A DNA stretch of 39,079 nt from Candidatus Omnitrophota bacterium (GTDB taxonomy: Bacteria; Omnitrophota; Gorgyraeia; 2-01-FULL-45-10), in assembly GCA_003142795.1 (NCBI GenBank), contig PLNN01000020.1, positions 33,383-72,461 of the forward strand, in the 5' to 3' direction. This document shows positions 23,137-29,834 of this stretch, in pieces; position 1 is the stretch's first letter; each line of letters starts with the position of its first letter. Made by a program: the position numbers and the translations under genes. The notes beneath the pieces were generated by a model. The model was not told the origin of the DNA and made no database searches. It saw only the letters and a program-made list of their open reading frames with translations.

Positions 23137-23182
23137 ATAATAGGGACAGTTCCAACTATCATCCCAGAACTGTCCCTATTAT
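23137..23182. repeat. Perfect 16-bp inverted repeat (GGGACAG-type hairpin)
   Basis: ATAATAGGGACAGTTC (23137-23152) and its exact reverse complement (23167-23182) flank a 14-nt spacer. It lies between the orphan small gene and the kinase gene. The stem core GGGACAG(C/T)T and the 14-nt loop match the hairpin at 4979-5010. It lacks a clear T run on either strand, so it looks more like a dispersed palindromic repeat than a terminator. Confidence 0.8.
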
Positions 23183-23223
23183 ATCTTTGAAGTGTCTCAG
23201 TGGCAATGTTAAATGAGGGTGCG

Positions 23224-23460
23224 TCAGCACAGATCCCAGCGCGCGTTATACTCGGAAAGAATTAAGTCGGCCTTTACTCTGCTAATTTCCTCATCAGGCA
23301 CTATCTTTTCGACAGAGCCTTTGGAAAGCGCGACCATGATCGCGTCTGAATGACGATCCTTGTTTATCAGGCCTGTTATTTCTTTGATGAGACTTTTGCT
23401 GAGAAGATTGATCAGGTAGCGATGTGTGGGATACCTGGCGCAGCAGATCAGAACTTTCAT
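23224..23460 (-). CDS. Small hypothetical protein with its own promoter
   Basis: The 78-residue product MKVLICCARYPTHRYLINLL... matches no family I recognise. It is a mixed-charge soluble protein with a hydrophobic start like a beta strand, ending SEYNARWDLC. Support for a real gene: GAAGGTGAG about 10 bp before the ATG, and a promoter (TTGCCA-17-TATACT) about 100 bp upstream with no other gene between. The overlapping ORF 23294-23533 has no such support. Function unknown. Confidence 0.55.
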   Translation of the reverse strand: MKVLICCARYPTHRYLINLLSKSLIKEITGLINKDRHSDAIMVALSKGSVEKIVPDEEISRVKADLILSEYNARWDLC

Positions 23461-23484
23461 AATAAGTTCTCACCTTCTTTCGGG

Positions 23485-23517
23485 ATTGCTTCGCTCCGAA
23501 TATCCGGAGCCGGCAAT
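23485..23517. repeat. Hairpin in the leader of the small hypothetical gene
   Basis: ATTGC-ttc-GCTCCG (23485-23498) pairs with CGGAGC-cg-GCAAT (23505-23517) around a 6-nt loop. It lies in the ~95-nt leader between promoter and ribosome binding site. It could be an RNA control element or a dispersed REP-like palindrome; the phrase GATTGCTTCGCTCCG resembles REP-like repeats of other bacteria, which is a recollection and not a search result. Confidence 0.6.
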
Positions 23518-23561
23518 AACTGCATTTCGCCAAGCATTACGATAAATCAACAGTGACAAAA

Positions 23562-23590
23562 AGTATACCACCACTTTTTGAAGTTGGCAA
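23562..23590 (-). promoter_or_regulatory. Promoter of the small hypothetical gene
   Basis: Minus strand TTGCCA (23590-23585), 17-bp spacer, TATACT (23567-23562). The rest of the 237-bp gap (23461-23697) holds the leader hairpin and otherwise nothing I recognise. Confidence 0.75.
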
Positions 23591-23697
23591 GTTTGCTTTT
23601 ATAGAAACTAACAAATCGAAGTTGTAACATATTACAGCAGAAGTAATTGCATATTTTTGTAAGATTATAAAAAAGGTAGAAACAGCAAGATGCGTTA

Positions 23698-24279
23698 TTA
23701 TACCTTATACTTGTCCATCTCTTTTAATAGCTCTATGATCTCGGATTCGAGCCGCTCCCATCCGAGAGGGCCTTGCGGTTTGTCGCGAAGCGCTATCGCA
23801 TCATCCAGTATCTTGGTCAGGCGCTCCCTCTGGTCAGTCACCGAGAGCTTTATGCTTTCACATACGCTATTTACGCCGTCCGCAAGGCTCATAAGTTCGT
23901 CGCCTTTTCTCAGGACGATGCGCGCGCTAAAATCGCCTGACGCCATATCGCTCATAAATTTCTCCATCCTGGCAATAGGGCCTGCTATCTTATGCGACAG
24001 GTATATGCCGAGAGCGATAACGAGCGGACACAGCAGGAGGATGCTCATCAATAATCTTAAGTTTACGGTTTTAACTATATGCACAAGCTGGCCCTGAGGG
24101 TAGACGTTGGCGAGTTTCTCACCCATAAGCAGCATGCTTGTATAATAAACGATATAAGATGACAGCGCGGCCGTTGCGAGCATTAATACCAGGATAACGC
24201 CGGCATATTTTAACTGGAACCGCCTCGAGACAAGATATTTCTGTCTCCTGTACTTTAAATTACTCGTTCCTATGGGCAT
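23698..24279 (-). CDS. HAMP-domain membrane protein without output domain
   Basis: The 193-residue protein has a basic N terminus, a membrane segment (residues about 24-47, YAGVILVLMLATAALSSYIV), a short external loop of roughly 25 residues, a second membrane segment (residues about 74-95) and a HAMP domain (SHKIAGPIARMEKFMSDMASGDFSAR, EIxSLADGVN-like), ending in a helical tail. No kinase, methyl-accepting, GGDEF or phosphatase domain follows. It may pass a signal to a partner by coiled-coil contact. It starts 1 bp after the PDZ lipoprotein gene and is the last gene of the gatC run, so the two probably work together. Confidence 0.8.
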   Translation of the reverse strand: MPIGTSNLKYRRQKYLVSRRFQLKYAGVILVLMLATAALSSYIVYYTSMLLMGEKLANVYPQGQLVHIVKTVNLRLLMSILLLCPLVIALGIYLSHKIAGPIARMEKFMSDMASGDFSARIVLRKGDELMSLADGVNSVCESIKLSVTDQRERLTKILDDAIALRDKPQGPLGWERLESEIIELLKEMDKYKV

Positions 24280-24280
24280 A

Positions 24281-25231
24281 TCATTCTCCTCTCCAGATTA
24301 ATGCGTCTCTTCTTATGACAAATTTAACAGTCCCCTTCGATCCTTTTATCAATTCAAGCGCCTTTTTAAGAGGCATGTAGCGTGTAGGCTGGCCATTTAT
24401 AGATACTATGATATCGTCGTTTTTGAGAACCTGCCTTTCAGGCGCGGCCGTTCCTCTCGCGCCCGATACTGTCAAGCCTTTCAATTCCACAGAAAAGGAC
24501 AGGCCTTCGGGAGACGTCTCCACAGTCCTCTCTATTATGCACTTTATCTCTAAAGACGGTTTGTCCAGCATAGCTTCCAATATTTCATTTAATGACATGT
24601 AGCCGGTCAATTTCGACCACAGGGCGGCTATGATATCGCCATCTCTTATGCCGGCTGAATATGCCGGCGACTTCGACCGCACGTCGGCAACCCTCGGAAA
24701 TCCCTTTTCGATCTCGAGCTTCAGGCCGATCACATCCCATAGCCTTCTTATCATATCTTTAAAGACCTCTTCCGCGGTTTGGGTCTTTTCCATCGGCACG
24801 ACAGTCCCGTAGCGCTCTATATTCTCTCTTCTCTTTATATCGTCCAGCTTTTCCGATTCCTCTTTCCGGAAAAGATATCCCTGCAAAAAGACCAACCCGT
24901 CGTTCGCATCCTTGAAGTCCGGATTTATCTTCAAGGCCATATTGTAATAGGTGAACGCGCGCGCGAAATCGTGGCGGTCTTTGGCCTGGTCCGCGAGCTT
25001 TACAAGGTTCTCTTCCTCGTTATCGAAATAAAGCTCTTTTATATCGTCTTTTTTCAAAGTGGTTTCGCCGGTGAAGGAAGACAGGACGATCCTGTCCTTA
25101 TAATCTTCTACGACTATTCCTTTAAGTTCTTTCCCGTCTTTCATCTGGACCGTGTCGGCGGATGAACAAGCAACAAGTAACAGGTTACAAGTCACAAGTA
25201 AAAGAATAAAACAAAAGATTTTCAATCTCAT
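24281..25231 (-). CDS. Lipoprotein with TPR-like and PDZ domains
   Basis: The 316-residue protein has a lipoprotein signal peptide with lipobox LVAC at C22 (an LVTC lies 7 residues earlier). It is followed by an SH3/Sm-like strand-rich block (VQMKDGKELKGIVVEDYKDRIVLSS), a TPR-like segment (FARAFTYYNMALKINPDFKDA) and two PDZ-like domains (residues about 165-245, SPAYSAGIRDGDII; residues about 245-310, LKNDDIIVSINGQ). No protease domain is present, so it probably scaffolds or senses in the periplasm. Its start overlaps the larC stop by 4 bp. The signal-peptide coding sequence is a heptanucleotide repeat (25165-25199). Confidence 0.82.
   Translation of the reverse strand: MRLKIFCFILLLVTCNLLLVACSSADTVQMKDGKELKGIVVEDYKDRIVLSSFTGETTLKKDDIKELYFDNEEENLVKLADQAKDRHDFARAFTYYNMALKINPDFKDANDGLVFLQGYLFRKEESEKLDDIKRRENIERYGTVVPMEKTQTAEEVFKDMIRRLWDVIGLKLEIEKGFPRVADVRSKSPAYSAGIRDGDIIAALWSKLTGYMSLNEILEAMLDKPSLEIKCIIERTVETSPEGLSFSVELKGLTVSGARGTAAPERQVLKNDDIIVSINGQPTRYMPLKKALELIKGSKGTVKFVIRRDALIWRGE
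25165..25199. repeat. Heptanucleotide tandem repeat encoding a lipoprotein signal peptide
   Basis: Plus-strand units AACAAGC, AACAAGT, AACAGGT, TACAAGT, CACAAGT (five 7-bp units). On the coding strand they give LLVTCNL-LLVACSS, a 21-nt/7-residue period that duplicates the lipobox. Confidence 0.85.
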
Positions 25232-26406
25232 TTCATGCTCCCTATTGCGGCGATCTTCGCTTCATCATAAATCTGTTTCAAATGAACTTTTTTACGCCTT
25301 GCCAATTTCACGCATTCGTCGTATTCCGGCGAGGCGGTGAACGATCCATCCGGGGCGCTGGATATTTTTACTTTAAGGCTGCCGTATCTGGTCCTGACCT
25401 CCACGATCTTTCGTTCCATCTTGAATCTGTTCGTCTCATAAAACCGGACGCCGATCGTTGTAGTTTCGCTGAAAATTACCGATGAAATACGTTCGAGGAG
25501 CGCCGATGGTGCTAACGCGCTGAGCTTGAAGCCGGGGCGCGACTTCTTCATGATGATCGGTTCGAGATAAACGTCAAGCGCGCCTTCCTTGAACAATCTT
25601 TCGAATACGTATTCGAATATCTGCGGGTTCATGTCATCGATATTTGCCTCGATGACAAATATCTTATCGGCGCTAAAAGCATCTTTCGTCCGGCCTATTA
25701 CCACGCGCAGCATATTCGGCCTGTCTTCCAGGTCTCTTGTCCCGGCGCCGTAGCCTATTTTTGATATCTTGATCTCAGGCATCCTGCCAAAACCTTTACA
25801 AAGAGTTTTCAGTATCCCGGCCCCTGTCGGCGTAACGAGCTCGGCCCTCGTCTCTGATACTGACGTCGGAATACCCTTCAAAAGCTCAAGCGTTGCCGGC
25901 GCAGGAATAGGCAGCATCCCGTGTCCTGACCGGACAAAAGTCCGGCCGAGAGTGATATTGGATGAATAAACTTCGTCAATACCAAACGCGTCTATTGCTA
26001 TTGCCGTCCCTACAATGTCTACAATAGAGTCGATGTCACCTATCTCGTGAAGGCGGACATAGCCGGCGGCCTTTATGCCATGGACCTTTGCCTCGGCGCT
26101 CCCGATCGTCGTAAATATATTCTTTGCGACCGCCTTGACCTTATTATTGAGCGAACTTTTATCTATAAGCGCAATTATATCTTTTAAAGAGCGATGAGTA
26201 TGGCTTTTTTCTTGGACAATGCATTCAAATCTTGTCCCGGCCAATTCCTTGCGGCGCACCTTAGACTTTTTTATAACGTAGCCTTTTAATTTCAGCTTCG
26301 CAAGCCCCTTGGTCAGGATGTCCATCCCAAGGCCCGCATCAAGGAATGCGGCTATCGTCATGTCGCCCGATATGCCGCTGAAACAATCTAAGTAAGCTAT
26401 GCGCAT
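25228..26406 (-). CDS. larC: Nickel insertion protein LarC (nickel pincer cofactor synthesis)
   Basis: The 392-residue protein starts MRIAYLDCFSGISGDM and contains LHEIGDIDSIVDIVG, LPIPAPATLELLKG, TPTGAGIL, GYGAGTRDLEDRPN and IEANIDDMNPQI, the conserved LarC (DUF111) blocks. LarC is a CTP-dependent cyclometallase that inserts nickel into the pincer nucleotide cofactor used by lactate racemase and related LarA-type epimerases. Here it is one continuous frame, whereas in Lactobacillus plantarum it needs a programmed frameshift. AAGGATCT precedes the ATG. larB is 6 bp upstream; neither larE nor larA is in the window. Confidence 0.93.
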   Translation of the reverse strand: MRIAYLDCFSGISGDMTIAAFLDAGLGMDILTKGLAKLKLKGYVIKKSKVRRKELAGTRFECIVQEKSHTHRSLKDIIALIDKSSLNNKVKAVAKNIFTTIGSAEAKVHGIKAAGYVRLHEIGDIDSIVDIVGTAIAIDAFGIDEVYSSNITLGRTFVRSGHGMLPIPAPATLELLKGIPTSVSETRAELVTPTGAGILKTLCKGFGRMPEIKISKIGYGAGTRDLEDRPNMLRVVIGRTKDAFSADKIFVIEANIDDMNPQIFEYVFERLFKEGALDVYLEPIIMKKSRPGFKLSALAPSALLERISSVIFSETTTIGVRFYETNRFKMERKIVEVRTRYGSLKVKISSAPDGSFTASPEYDECVKLARRKKVHLKQIYDEAKIAAIGSMK

Positions 26407-26412
26407 AGATCC

Positions 26413-27153
26413 TTATGAATTTATCATGCTCGCGAAATACGCGGCACCGAAACCGTTATCGATGTTGACCACCGCCACGCCGGGCGAGCAGCAGTTCATC
26501 ATCGTGAGAAGAGGCGCTATTCCCTTGAAAGACGCGCCGTATCCGACACTGGTCGGGACAGCAATGACCGGCTTCGACACGAGACCGCTCACAACGCTCG
26601 CCAGGGCTCCCTCCATCCCCGCTATCACTATAATGACCGCGGCTTTTTCGAGCAACGCTTTTTTATCCAGGACCCTGTGAAGGCCTGCCACGCCTACGTC
26701 ATACAGCATCTCAGTCCTGTTGCCCATAAGCTCAAGCGTCGCCTTTGCCTCTTCGGCAACAGGCATATCCGCTGTGCCGGCCGTTATGACCAGGACCAGG
26801 CCTTTTTTCCGGGCCGGGGCATCCTTACGGTAACTTATTATCCCGGAATGCTTCTCGAATTTTATTTCCGGATATATTTTTTTTAGTTTTCTGAATATCT
26901 TTTCATCGGTGCGCGTTATCAATAACAAACCGTCGTGATCGATTATTCTTTTGGCTATTTTCAGTATCTGTTCCGGGGTCTTCCCTTCGCCGAAGATGAC
27001 CTCCGGGAATCCTCTCCTCAGGCTCCTGTGATTATCGACTTTGGCAAAACCCAGATCCTTGTACGGCAGGTCTTTTAGAAGGTGGAACGCCCTGTCCATA
27101 GAAACGCGTCCCGCCCTGAAATCCATTAATACCTTTTTTAATCTTTCAGCCAT
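26413..27153 (-). CDS. larB: Pyridinium-3,5-biscarboxylic acid mononucleotide synthase LarB
   Basis: The 246-residue protein has the N-terminal LarB block (NHRSLRRGFPEVIFGEGKTPEQ) and a PurE/AIR-carboxylase-like C-terminal domain (TAGTADMPVAEEA, AGMEGALASVVSGL, PTSVGYGASFKG, PGVAVVNIDNGFGAA). LarB carboxylates and hydrolyses nicotinic acid adenine dinucleotide, the first step of the nickel pincer nucleotide pathway. It lies 6 bp before larC in the same run. Length is normal for the family. Confidence 0.93.
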   Translation of the reverse strand: MAERLKKVLMDFRAGRVSMDRAFHLLKDLPYKDLGFAKVDNHRSLRRGFPEVIFGEGKTPEQILKIAKRIIDHDGLLLITRTDEKIFRKLKKIYPEIKFEKHSGIISYRKDAPARKKGLVLVITAGTADMPVAEEAKATLELMGNRTEMLYDVGVAGLHRVLDKKALLEKAAVIIVIAGMEGALASVVSGLVSKPVIAVPTSVGYGASFKGIAPLLTMMNCCSPGVAVVNIDNGFGAAYFASMINS

Positions 27154-27161
27154 TTTTTTCT

Positions 27162-27560
27162 TTATACCCTGAAGATCAGATACATCAGGCCAGCTATCAC
27201 AACAAAACAGATGATGTAGAAGTCGTTAAAATAAAAGAAATCCCTGATCTTCTCGCCGGCCGTATAGTCGAACTGACGCACGACCGGTTCCCTCTTTTTT
27301 ATTTCGTGCTCAAGTTCGGTGTAGGTATGCGTGGGACGACCCTTCGTGTCGAGGACGGGTTTCGCGCGCTCGGGCTCATGGGATTCCAACTCGGATATTT
27401 CGCTTCTTATGGCGTCGATCTGGTCTTTCCGGAATCTCAGGAAGGTGTCGCCTATCTTATATGCCGGTATCTCGCCGATATCGACCAGTCTCTTGACTTC
27501 CTCTTCCGACACCTTCAGGTACTCCGCCACCTCTTTTATCGTTATGAGTTTTTCCGGCAT
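27162..27560 (-). CDS. Tail-anchored excisionase-like HTH protein
   Basis: The 132-residue protein has an N-terminal HTH_17/excisionase-like domain (residues about 4-52: LITIKEVAEYLKVSEEEVKRLVDIGEIPAYKIG, LRFRKDQID), an acidic and basic linker (residues about 53-105) and one C-terminal hydrophobic segment (residues about 112-131: FYIICFVVIAGLMYLIF) ending two residues later. It should sit in the inner membrane with the HTH in the cytoplasm. AGGGG lies 7 bp before the ATG. It is directly downstream of the bactofilin-HTH gene (10 bp gap). The pair could attach DNA, or a protein partner, to the membrane; RodZ also uses a cytoplasmic HTH for protein contact. Function unproven. Confidence 0.82.
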   Translation of the reverse strand: MPEKLITIKEVAEYLKVSEEEVKRLVDIGEIPAYKIGDTFLRFRKDQIDAIRSEISELESHEPERAKPVLDTKGRPTHTYTELEHEIKKREPVVRQFDYTAGEKIRDFFYFNDFYIICFVVIAGLMYLIFRV

Positions 27561-27570
27561 ATTTATGCCC

Positions 27571-28110
27571 CTATTTTATCTTTCCTGAAGCGACCCATTC
27601 ATCTACCCGCGCGCGATCGAACTTCCACGCGTCGCCTTCTTTCATCGCAGGAAGCTTTCCCGCGTTGACCCATTCATTGATCATACCCATATCCACTTCC
27701 AGGTATTTAGCGAGCTCTTCTGTCGACATCATATTGTATCTGGATGCGGCTTCGTCTTTCGACTTCGCGAGCATGTGGCAAGTCCCCTCGAGCACGGCGC
27801 CTTCCGCGACGCTCAATAGCGGCGTCCTCACATCGCCGACAACGCAGGCAGGCGATATCAGTTTGATATCTTTAATAGCATGCACGTTGCCGTTCACCTT
27901 TCCGGCAATGACGATCGAGTCACCGATGATATCGGCGTTAACTATCGCGTGTTCGCCGATCATAAGGTTGCCTTTGGTATTGAGCGTGCCTTCGAAACGG
28001 CCGTTTATCCTTAAATTCACGGGATCTTTGAATACGAGGGATCCCTGCATAGCCGCGTCAACGTCCAACACTTTCACATCTTCATGTTTCTTATCTTTTT
28101 TCCCCAGCAT
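27571..28110 (-). CDS. Bactofilin fused to a C-terminal excisionase-like HTH
   Basis: The 179-residue protein has a bactofilin (DUF583) beta-solenoid at residues about 15-115 (LVFKDPVNLRINGRFEGTL, LMIGEHAIVNADIIGDSI, IAGKVNGNVHAIKDIKL) and then, after a short linker, an HTH_17 domain (residues about 125-176: MSTEELAKYLEVDMGMINEWVNAGKLPAMKEG, WKFDRARVDEW). Bactofilins polymerise into membrane-associated filaments that position cell-wall enzymes or chromosome-segregation proteins. Ordinary bactofilins end in short disordered tails; a DNA-binding-type domain is unusual. A strong AAGGAGG precedes the ATG. The next gene encodes a tail-anchored protein with the same HTH type. Confidence 0.88.
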   Translation of the reverse strand: MLGKKDKKHEDVKVLDVDAAMQGSLVFKDPVNLRINGRFEGTLNTKGNLMIGEHAIVNADIIGDSIVIAGKVNGNVHAIKDIKLISPACVVGDVRTPLLSVAEGAVLEGTCHMLAKSKDEAASRYNMMSTEELAKYLEVDMGMINEWVNAGKLPAMKEGDAWKFDRARVDEWVASGKIK

Positions 28111-28126
28111 TCGCCGCCTCCTTGAC

Positions 28127-28798
28127 CTATTCGGTCTCCCACTTCACATTCTTGATGCCGCCCAGACGGCTGAGTTGCTCGACTATCTGGCCGGCGCTTT
28201 TCGTTTCGTATAATTTCACTCCCAGTTTCAGGACCATGCTGGCCCCGTCGCTTGATCGCTCCACTTCAAAATCGGTAATGTCGGTCCTGTACTCCCCTAA
28301 TACTTCTCTTATGCTCTTCATCTGGTCTATGCCGTCTTTCGTCTCAATTATCACCGTCCTATACCAGTCTTTTCTTATCATAGCGTGTTCGAGACGCGAA
28401 AATATCATAAGAGTTATGATCGTTAAGAACGTCGTCAATATCGCGCCGTAATACAGCCCGCAGCCGACAGCAAGCCCTATGCCCGCCACTACCCAGAGAC
28501 TGGCAGCCGTTGTCAGGCCCCGCACCGAGGACTTCGCGTGCATTATCGTGCCCGCCCCGAGAAAGCCTATGCCTGTAATGACACCGGCAGCTATTCTCGA
28601 CGGATCAACCGTCATCTTGCCGTAATAGAGGTCGAACATGTGCATCGATGTGAGCATGACGAGCGTTGAGCCGATGCACAAAAGTATGTGAGTCCTGAAT
28701 CCCGCGGCCCTGCCGTGGAATTCGCGCTCAAAACCGATCATCCCGCTTAAGCACGCTGCCAATATCAGGCGGAATGTAATGGCCCATTCATTTAACAT
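28127..28798 (-). CDS. MgtC/SapB family membrane protein
   Basis: The 223-residue protein has four to five membrane segments in the first ~145 residues with the MgtC/SapB signature (GMIGFEREFHGRAAGFRTHILLCIGS, AAGVITGIGFLGAGTIM, VRGLTTAASLWVVAGIGLAVG), followed by a cytoplasmic ACT-like C-terminal domain (residues about 150-223). Family members have been linked to magnesium homeostasis and to ATP synthase regulation; the role here is not readable. GGAGG lies before the ATG. It follows tsaD by 13 bp in the gatC run. Confidence 0.9.
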   Translation of the reverse strand: MLNEWAITFRLILAACLSGMIGFEREFHGRAAGFRTHILLCIGSTLVMLTSMHMFDLYYGKMTVDPSRIAAGVITGIGFLGAGTIMHAKSSVRGLTTAASLWVVAGIGLAVGCGLYYGAILTTFLTIITLMIFSRLEHAMIRKDWYRTVIIETKDGIDQMKSIREVLGEYRTDITDFEVERSSDGASMVLKLGVKLYETKSAGQIVEQLSRLGGIKNVKWETE

Positions 28799-28811
28799 GA
28801 AACCTCCAGTT

Positions 28812-29831
28812 TTACTTTACCGACAAATTCGGTTCTACCGTTAAATATAAGTCCGACCTGTGCCCTTTTTTATAAAGCTTCTCGCCGAGCAATCCTATCA
28901 TGGCTGCGTTATCGAGAGAATATTCGAATTCCGGGAAATATACTTTTATGCCGAAAAACGCGGCGCGCTCCGATAATTTTTCCCTTAATCTTGAGTTTGC
29001 CGTAACGCCTCCGCCTACAACTATCGTCTTCAGGTTGCTCTTTTGCGCGGCAAGGCACGCCTTATCGGCCACCACATCCAGCACCGCCTCCTGAAACGCG
29101 TAGCAAATATCCGCCACCGATCCTCTATTCAATTCCTGGCCCCTTGCCCCTGGCCCCTTGCCCCTTACGTAATATAATACCGCAGTTTTAATCCCACTGA
29201 AACTAAAATCTAACGAATCTTTCCCCATGTAACTCCTGGGAAAAGATATAGTGTTTTTGCCTTTTGACCGCCTCGCGCACTTCTCTATCTCCGGGCCGCC
29301 CGGATAACCAAGGCCGAGTATCTTCGCGACCTTGTCGTACGCTTCACCGACAGCATCATCCTGGGTTTGGCCCAGGAATTTCTGTTTATCAAAATCATCG
29401 CAGCGAAACAAGCTCGTATGCCCACCCGATACCACAAGGCCTATAAAGGGAAAGCGCGGCTTATCCCGGCTTAAGAATGAGCTGTAAAGATGCGCCAGTA
29501 TGTGATTGACCCCTATGATCGGCGTCCCCATGCTGTAGCTTATCGACTTTGCCAGCGACAGGCCAATCAAAAGCGCGCCCACAAGCCCCGGCCCGTTAGT
29601 GACGGCAACAAGATCTATACTTTCAAGCCCCTTACCCGACTCTTCAAGCGCCTCTTCGAGAACTTCGAGAATATATTCGACATGATATCGCGAGGCTATC
29701 TCCGGCACAACGCCGCCGTAACGTTTGTGCAGCTCAACGCTCGACGACACTACATTCGAAAGAACCCTTCCCTTATCTATGACCGCGACACTCGTCTCAT
29801 CGCAAGATGTCTCTATCCCGAGGGTTCGCAT
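28812..29831 (-). CDS. tsaD: tRNA threonylcarbamoyladenosine synthase subunit TsaD
   Basis: The 339-residue protein begins MRTLGIETSCDETSVAVID and has PEIASRYHVEYI, GLVGALLIGLSLAKSIS, NHILAHLYSSF, VSGGHTSLF, FSFSGIKTAV and GGGVTANSRLRE, all TsaD/Kae1 signatures including the metal-site histidines. With TsaB and TsaE it installs t6A37 in ANN-decoding tRNAs. One oddity: after FSFSGIKTAVLYY comes VRGKGPGARGQELNRG, encoded by a GC-rich heptanucleotide repeat (29135-29166), which replaces the usual short loop. Confidence 0.96.
   Translation of the reverse strand: MRTLGIETSCDETSVAVIDKGRVLSNVVSSSVELHKRYGGVVPEIASRYHVEYILEVLEEALEESGKGLESIDLVAVTNGPGLVGALLIGLSLAKSISYSMGTPIIGVNHILAHLYSSFLSRDKPRFPFIGLVVSGGHTSLFRCDDFDKQKFLGQTQDDAVGEAYDKVAKILGLGYPGGPEIEKCARRSKGKNTISFPRSYMGKDSLDFSFSGIKTAVLYYVRGKGPGARGQELNRGSVADICYAFQEAVLDVVADKACLAAQKSNLKTIVVGGGVTANSRLREKLSERAAFFGIKVYFPEFEYSLDNAAMIGLLGEKLYKKGHRSDLYLTVEPNLSVK
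29135..29166. repeat. Heptanucleotide tandem repeat inside tsaD
   Basis: On the coding strand the bases read GGGGCAA, GGGGCCA, GGGGCAA, GGGGCCA, GG: four near-perfect 7-bp units. They encode a Gly/Arg/Lys/Pro-rich loop (KGPGARGQ) inside TsaD without breaking the frame. Confidence 0.85.
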
Positions 29832-29834
29832 ATA

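Noticed and set aside
23294-23533. 79-aa ORF overlapping the small hypothetical gene in another frame
   Set aside because: It has no ribosome binding site and a composition typical of a shadow frame (Ser/Arg/Gln rich); the 23224-23460 frame has promoter and ribosome binding site support.
25920-25940. Hairpin CCGGAC-AAAA-GTCCGG inside larC as a terminator
   Set aside because: No T run follows on either strand and it falls in conserved coding sequence.
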